Position numbers and translations under genes: made by a program
NCBI GenBank assembly: GCA_965227645.1
Contig: OZ245773.1
Span: forward strand, 2,914,001 to 2,978,000
Direction: 5' to 3'
DNA length: 64,000 nucleotides
From: Flavimaribacter sp024343425
GTDB taxonomy: Bacteria; Pseudomonadota; Alphaproteobacteria; Rhizobiales; Rhizobiaceae
Part shown: positions 60,182 to 64,000 of the stretch, in pieces
Numbering within the stretch: position 1 is the stretch's first letter
Layout: each line of letters opens with the position of its first letter
Notes under the pieces: model-generated
The model's input: only the letters and a program-made list of their open reading frames with translations
Told to the model about the DNA's origin: nothing
Database searches by the model: none

Positions 60182-60842
60182 CGGCGGGCGCCTGGATCCG
60201 GTAGCCGAGCCCGCGGATCGTCTCGATCATGTCGATGCCGATCTTCTTGCGCAGACGTCCGACGAACACCTCGATGGTGTTGGAATCCCGATCGAAATCC
60301 TGGTCGTAAAGATGTTCCACCAGTTCCGTGCGCGACACCACCTTGCCGATATGGTGCAGCAGATAGGCAAGCAGACGGAATTCGTGGGAGGTCAGTTTCA
60401 ACGTCCTGCCGTCCACGGTCACCTTTGCGCCACGCGTGTCGAGACGCAGCGGACCGCAGGCGATCTCGGACGACGCGAGGCCGGCGGCGCGGCGAATCAG
60501 CGCTCTCAGGCGCGCCAGAACTTCCTCAACATGGAAAGGCTTGGCGACGTAGTCGTCGGCGCCCGCGTCGATGCCGGCGACCTTGTCGCTCCAGCGGTCG
60601 CGCGCCGTCAGCATCAGCACCGGCATGGTCCGATCGTTCTCGCGCCACTCCTCCAGAACGGTGATGCCGTCCTTTTCCGGCAGGCCGATATCGAGAATAA
60701 CCGCGTCATAGGGCTCGGTGTCGCCAAGAAAATGCCCCTCCTCGCCGTCAAAGGCCTTGTCCACGACGTAACCCGCCTCTTCCAGGGCCTCGCAGAGCTG
60801 CCGGTTCAGATCCCTGTCATCCTCTACTACAAGTATCCGCAT
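60168..60842 (-). CDS. feuP: Response regulator FeuP
   Basis: OmpR-type regulator of 224 residues. Receiver domain with phospho-acceptor Asp51 (VILDIGLPEKDGITVLEEW) and a winged-helix domain from about 128 (LKLTSHEFRLLAYLLHHIGK, QDFDRDSNTIEVFVGRLRKK). It starts 36 bases after the feuN-like stop and is preceded by AAGAGAAA. The family start MRILVVEDDRDLNRQL fixes the ATG at 60842; a longer open frame overlaps the feuN-like gene. Confidence 0.88.
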   Translation of the reverse strand: MRILVVEDDRDLNRQLCEALEEAGYVVDKAFDGEEGHFLGDTEPYDAVILDIGLPEKDGITVLEEWRENDRTMPVLMLTARDRWSDKVAGIDAGADDYVAKPFHVEEVLARLRALIRRAAGLASSEIACGPLRLDTRGAKVTVDGRTLKLTSHEFRLLAYLLHHIGKVVSRTELVEHLYDQDFDRDSNTIEVFVGRLRKKIGIDMIETIRGLGYRIQAPADGGQ

Positions 60843-60877
60843 GATTTCTCTTTCGTTGAAACGACCGTCACGCCCCG

Positions 60878-61135
60878 TCAGGGCCTGACTGTTATGGTCT
60901 TCTTGGTGCGGCGTTTGCCGCTTTGATCGCTTGCAAGCACCGTTACCCGGCAGACCACCTGGTTGCCGTTCTTGGCCGTTTGCACCGACAGCAACTGCCC
61001 GCCGGTCTGGGCGACCACGCGCGAGGCCGCGCGCGAGCAATCGGCGCGGTTCTGGGCTAGCGCCTGTCCTGTCATGGCGGAAGCGGCGAACATCGCCGCA
61101 ATCGCAAAAATCAGCTGTCTGTAATGTCTCATCAT
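60878..61135 (-). CDS. feuN: Small exported protein, candidate FeuN
   Basis: An 85-residue periplasmic protein with a signal peptide (MMRHYRQLIFAIAAMFAASA, cleaved near ALAQ) and a mature part of about 57 residues with two cysteines (ADCSRAASRVVAQTGG and NQVVCRVTVLA). In Sinorhizobium, FeuN is a small periplasmic inhibitor of FeuQ encoded just upstream of feuP. Position, size and export agree with that role; I have not aligned the sequences. Misregulation of FeuPQ on loss of the protein would be expected. Confidence 0.6.
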   Translation of the reverse strand: MMRHYRQLIFAIAAMFAASAMTGQALAQNRADCSRAASRVVAQTGGQLLSVQTAKNGNQVVCRVTVLASDQSGKRRTKKTITVRP

Positions 61136-61475
61136 TGCCCTGCTCGTCTGGCCGGACCTGTGGTCGCGACCTGAAACTTGTTCTGGTGTACTATAAGCGG
61201 GCCGGTTGCGTCCAAGTTTTTCCTGAACGTCCCGCTGTGTTGCACCCTGTCTACGCGATCCTGGCTGAACTCGACATGAATGGCCCTGACAGATACATCC
61301 TTCCCGTCAATGTGTATTATGATACGACTTGCGATCAAGGGTCGCAGGCGGGCGGCCCGATGTTCCGTGCAAATCGGTTCCAAAGACGCACAGCCTTCAT
61401 CATCGTGTCACGCAAATGTTTTTGGTGAACCGGAATTGTCGCTGTCTTCCCCACCATCCGTTTCAGGAGCCTTTG
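61136..61475. other. Gene-less stretch of 340 bases between divergent genes
   Basis: Separates the feuN-like gene (minus) from the metallophosphoesterase gene (plus). CAGGAGC before the plus-strand ATG is its ribosome site. Several short open frames lack family resemblance. A TATAGT-like -10 element on the minus strand at 61190-61195 is possible but its -35 spacing is poor. No operator was recognised. Confidence 0.5.
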
Positions 61476-62858
61476 ATGCTGAAATCTTCCTTCGTCCTCG
61501 ACCGTCGCCATGTTCTGAAGGGCCTTCTCGCCGCAAGCGCCGCGGCGGCTGCTCCCGGTCTTGCTCTCGCCAAAACGCAAGCAGACGCGGTGCTTTTCAC
61601 GATCGCCGACCTGCATGCGCCTTACGCGCGCCTGCCCGCCCTGCTTGAGCAATTGAAGACGCTGCGCGACGCAGCCGGCGTTCCCTCGGCCGTCCTCATC
61701 AACGGCGACATTTTCGAGCGCGGCAACGTTGTCTGCACACGCTCGGGAGGCCTGGCCGAATGGGCGTTCCTGTCGGCGCTCGCCGCGGAGATGCCGGTGG
61801 TGGTCAATCTCGGCAACCACGAAGTCGCGATTTATGACGACATGTCGACCTTTGTCGCCACTGCCGATCAGGCCGGCGTCAGCGTCATCTCGAACCTTCT
61901 CGACAATCGCACGGGCCGCTTCTTCGCGCCGGTGTCCGATCGCCTGGGCCTTGGCGGCGTCGACATTTCGCTGCTCGGGCTCGCCGCGACCAATCCCTTT
62001 GTGTACCGCAAGCCCGCACGCGACACGCTGACATTCCTCGACACCACGCAATTCGTCGCCGACGCGCTGCCGGACGCCGGCGCCGACGCGGACCTCAAGG
62101 TCATCATGAGCCACGCCGGCGTCAGCGCCGACAAGACGTTCATCGACGCCCTGCCGGAAGGCTCCGTCATCCAGGGCGCGCATGATCACCTCGATTTCGC
62201 AATGAACCGCAACGGCGTTCCCTATTTCCACGGCGCAAGCTGGGGAACCCAAATCGGCGTTCTGGAGCTGTTCAAAGGCGCCGACGGCGTGACAACCCGC
62301 TATCGCAGCGAGGCGGTCGAGCCGGTCGCCGGCGACGCGGCGCTCGCGGATGTGGTGGCGACCCAGATGGCAGAGCATCTCGCCGACGAGGACAAGGAAA
62401 TCATCGCCGACATTCCCCAGAGTTTCGACGTCCACAACTCGATCCTGCACGCCACTGAGGCAATGCGACAGGCGACAGAGGCGGATATCGCCATGATCGG
62501 CCACACGACCTTCGGCGCCCCCCTGTCGCAAGGCCCTCTCAGCCGCTTCGACTTCAATGCTTTCGTGCGGTTTGGCGGCGGCCTGCAGGTCGCCGAAGTC
62601 AGCGGCGAACAGCTTCTGCCCATGCTCGCGCGAGCCAACCAGTTCGCCGCGAAGGATCTTGAAGGCCGCACGGGCGACTATGTGCACGTCGCCGATCACG
62701 ATATCGACCCGTCGGGCAATTACCGTCTCGCCGTCAACGCCTGGACCGCCATGAACCAGAAGGCCTATCTCGGAACCGAGGATATCGCGTTCCAGAATCT
62801 CGAGGGACTGGAGCTGAAGGAGGTCATCGCGGATCACCTGGCCAAGACGTTCGGTTAG
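61476..62858 (+). CDS. Tat-exported metallophosphoesterase, 5'-nucleotidase-like
   Basis: A 460-residue exported enzyme. The N-terminus has a twin-arginine motif (DRRHVLKGLLAASAAA), pointing to Tat export as a folded metalloenzyme. Metal-site motifs follow in order: ADLHAPY, NGDIFERG, NLGNHEVA, SHAGV and GAHDHLD. A 5'-nucleotidase C-terminal domain follows from about 300 (RFDFNAFVRFGGGLQVAEVS). Family members remove phosphate from nucleotides or sugar phosphates in the periplasm. The ATG at 61476 follows CAGGAGC; the upstream frame is not needed. It overlaps the ycgN stop by four bases, convergently. Confidence 0.88.
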   Translation: MLKSSFVLDRRHVLKGLLAASAAAAAPGLALAKTQADAVLFTIADLHAPYARLPALLEQLKTLRDAAGVPSAVLINGDIFERGNVVCTRSGGLAEWAFLSALAAEMPVVVNLGNHEVAIYDDMSTFVATADQAGVSVISNLLDNRTGRFFAPVSDRLGLGGVDISLLGLAATNPFVYRKPARDTLTFLDTTQFVADALPDAGADADLKVIMSHAGVSADKTFIDALPEGSVIQGAHDHLDFAMNRNGVPYFHGASWGTQIGVLELFKGADGVTTRYRSEAVEPVAGDAALADVVATQMAEHLADEDKEIIADIPQSFDVHNSILHATEAMRQATEADIAMIGHTTFGAPLSQGPLSRFDFNAFVRFGGGLQVAEVSGEQLLPMLARANQFAAKDLEGRTGDYVHVADHDIDPSGNYRLAVNAWTAMNQKAYLGTEDIAFQNLEGLELKEVIADHLAKTFG

Positions 62859-63322
62859 GCTTTCCATTCCTCGTCCACGTCCTCGAACGGCCAGTCGACG
62901 ATGAAGTCCTCATAATCTTCAACGTCCAGGCCTTCCTCTGAAACGGTTCGTCCACGCACCGAAACGCCGGCTGCGTGGACGCTGTCGGGATCACCGGAAA
63001 CCAGCGGATGCCACCAGTAGAGATCGCGGCCCTCGGCGACCAGCCGGTAGCCGCAGGTCGGCGGCAGCCAACTTAGCTGCCGCACGGTCTGCGGCGTCAG
63101 GCCGATGCAGTCCGGCACCTCGGACTGGCGATCCTCGTAATTGCTGCAGCGGCAACTGTCCTGGTCAAGCAGTCGGCAGGCGATATTCGTCCAGGCGATT
63201 TCGCCGGTGTCCCAGTCTTCAAGCTTGTTGAGGCAGCAGCGACCACAGCCGTCGCAGAGGCTTTCCCATTGCCTCTGGTCCATGTCTTCAAGCCGGGTTG
63301 TCTTCCAGAATGGTTCACTCAA
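62855..63322 (-). CDS. ycgN: YcgN family cysteine-cluster protein (UPF0260)
   Basis: A 155-residue protein with the cysteine cluster LCDGCGRCCLNKLED at about 22-36 and further cysteines in IACRLLDQDSCRCSNYEDR and PDCIGLTPQTVRQLSWLPPT. These resemble a metal or iron-sulfur binding site. The family is widespread and of unknown function. It is transcribed away from the penicillin-binding protein gene; I recall the same neighbourhood in other Rhizobiaceae. Confidence 0.92.
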   Translation of the reverse strand: MSEPFWKTTRLEDMDQRQWESLCDGCGRCCLNKLEDWDTGEIAWTNIACRLLDQDSCRCSNYEDRQSEVPDCIGLTPQTVRQLSWLPPTCGYRLVAEGRDLYWWHPLVSGDPDSVHAAGVSVRGRTVSEEGLDVEDYEDFIVDWPFEDVDEEWKA

Positions 63323-63389
63323 CCTAGATCTGTCCTGTTTATACTTCTGCAGGAGTTAATAAATACAATGTGAGAAACCCCATGTTCTT

Positions 63390-63464
63390 TTCAAACGGGA
63401 CATGCAATAGACTGGCCGGATAATGGCTTGAGAAACAAGCCTGCCGGAGGCTTCAAACGGGACA
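63390..63464. repeat. Direct repeat with a hairpin in the leader of the penicillin-binding protein gene
   Basis: TTCAAACGGGACA occurs at 63390-63402 and again at 63452-63464, 62 bases apart. Between them GGCTTG (63425-63430) and CAAGCC (63436-63441) form a perfect six-base stem with a five-base loop. The second copy ends seven bases before the predicted start codon. Function unknown. Confidence 0.5.
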
Positions 63465-63470
63465 AGCAGG

Positions 63471-64000
63471 GTGCAGGATCCTTTTAACGGCGCCGACAGA
63501 CCGCGTTCCAGCAGAAAGTTGCTGCTGCGCATCGATTCCTGGATCGATTCCACGCTCTGGTCGGCCGGGGTCTGGCTTCTGTCGTTCTGGGAAAGATCCA
63601 ATATCTTCTTCATGCGCTTTCGCGTGCGCGGTTTCAAGAGGGCGGTGTTCGAAGTCCTCGGCGAGGCGATGACGCTTGGCACAGCCGGGGCGGTGGTCAT
63701 GCTGGCGCTCGCGCTCCCGGCATTCGAATACACGCACGGCAACTGGGCCGAACAGGACGATTTCGCCGTGACGTTCCTCGATCGCTACGGCGCCGAAATC
63801 GGCCGCCGGGGCATCATCCACGAGGATTCCGTGCCTGTCGAGGAACTGCCGGACCACGTCATCAACGCGGTTCTGGCGACCGAAGACCGCCGTTTCTTCT
63901 TCCATTTCGGCATCGACGCCATGGGCCTGGCGCGCGCGATGACCGAAAACGTGAAGGCAAATTCCGTCGTCCAGGGCGGCTCGACGATCACGCAGCAGCT
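63471..64000 (+). CDS. Class A penicillin-binding protein (1A-type transglycosylase), 5' part only
   Basis: The frame from GTG 63471 stays open to the window edge, 176 codons. The start VQDPFNGADRPRSSRK matches the MQDPF start I recall for rhizobial proteins, and an in-frame stop lies 42 bases upstream. A membrane segment around residues 70-87 (EAMTLGTAGAVVMLALALPA) is followed by the GT51 glycosyltransferase motifs ATEDRRFFFHFGIDA (catalytic Glu) and QGGSTITQQL. It builds peptidoglycan strands and, in the missing half, should cross-link them. Ribosome-binding sequence before the GTG is weak. Confidence 0.88.
   Translation, partial: MQDPFNGADRPRSSRKLLLRIDSWIDSTLWSAGVWLLSFWERSNIFFMRFRVRGFKRAVFEVLGEAMTLGTAGAVVMLALALPAFEYTHGNWAEQDDFAVTFLDRYGAEIGRRGIIHEDSVPVEELPDHVINAVLATEDRRFFFHFGIDAMGLARAMTENVKANSVVQGGSTITQQ

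Noticed and set aside
1..64000. tRNA, rRNA, CRISPR array, insertion sequence, integrase or riboswitch
   Set aside because: Both strands were read for these and no cloverleaf, regular spacer-repeat array, transposase-like frame or recognisable aptamer was found.

Overview
The window looks like chromosomal DNA of a high-GC alphaproteobacterium of the Hyphomicrobiales (Rhizobiales), close to Rhizobiaceae. Support comes from glnE, degP, the ccmIEFH (cycHJKL) cluster, a FeuP/FeuQ two-component pair with a small FeuN-like exported protein, a PleC-like kinase, a DUF930 protein and several TRAP transporters. No rRNA, tRNA, insertion sequence, integrase or CRISPR array was seen.

Layout. 1-6.1 kb: a hexuronate/aldonate locus, with uxuB (5' end only) and uxuA on the minus strand, divergent from a GntR regulator, a TRAP transporter (dctPQM) and an L-idonate/L-gulonate-type dehydrogenase. 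6.1-9.5 kb: a DMT exporter and an orphan molybdenum hydroxylase large subunit. 9.7-14.9 kb: pepN and a PleC-like sensor kinase whose promoter carries seven GANTC sites and a perfect CtrA box. 15-27 kb: an accessory stretch holding a membrane-anchored winged-helix/TPR regulator, a DUF1254 protein, a TonB-like DUF930 protein, a TetR/SDR pair and a FecI-FecR siderophore locus (receptor, binding protein, ECF sigma, anti-sigma). 27-34.4 kb: kptA, then glnE, a histidine kinase, a response regulator and degP. 34.6-36.5 kb: a quinone oxidoreductase and an ArsR-SRPBCC fusion with its own operator. 36.9-45.3 kb: a six-gene GMC oxidoreductase / aldehyde dehydrogenase / PLP aldolase / TRAP operon divergent from an IclR regulator, with a tandem palindromic operator between them. 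45.4-49.4 kb: a 2-aminoethylphosphonate-type ABC transporter with a Pho box upstream. 49.4-54 kb: small exported proteins, a flavin-binding/DUF1348/LysR group and a hydrolase-OsmC fusion. 54-58 kb: ccmH-ccmF-ccmE-ccmI. 58.3-61.1 kb: a lipoprotein and feuQ-feuP-feuN. 61.5-64 kb: a Tat-exported metallophosphoesterase, ycgN and the start of a class A penicillin-binding protein.

Reading of the whole. The housekeeping genes (pleC, glnE, kinase/regulator, degP, cycLKJH, feuPQ) appear to be an ancestral rhizobial block opened at two places by accessory, mostly nutrient-scavenging, modules. Each module keeps its own regulator, and in several cases a recognisable operator can be read in the DNA: GANTC/CtrA at pleC, a TGA-N9-TCA iron box at the ECF sigma gene, an IclR-type tandem palindrome, an ArsR-type palindrome and a Pho box. 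Functional names for catabolic substrates are inferences; no database search was run.
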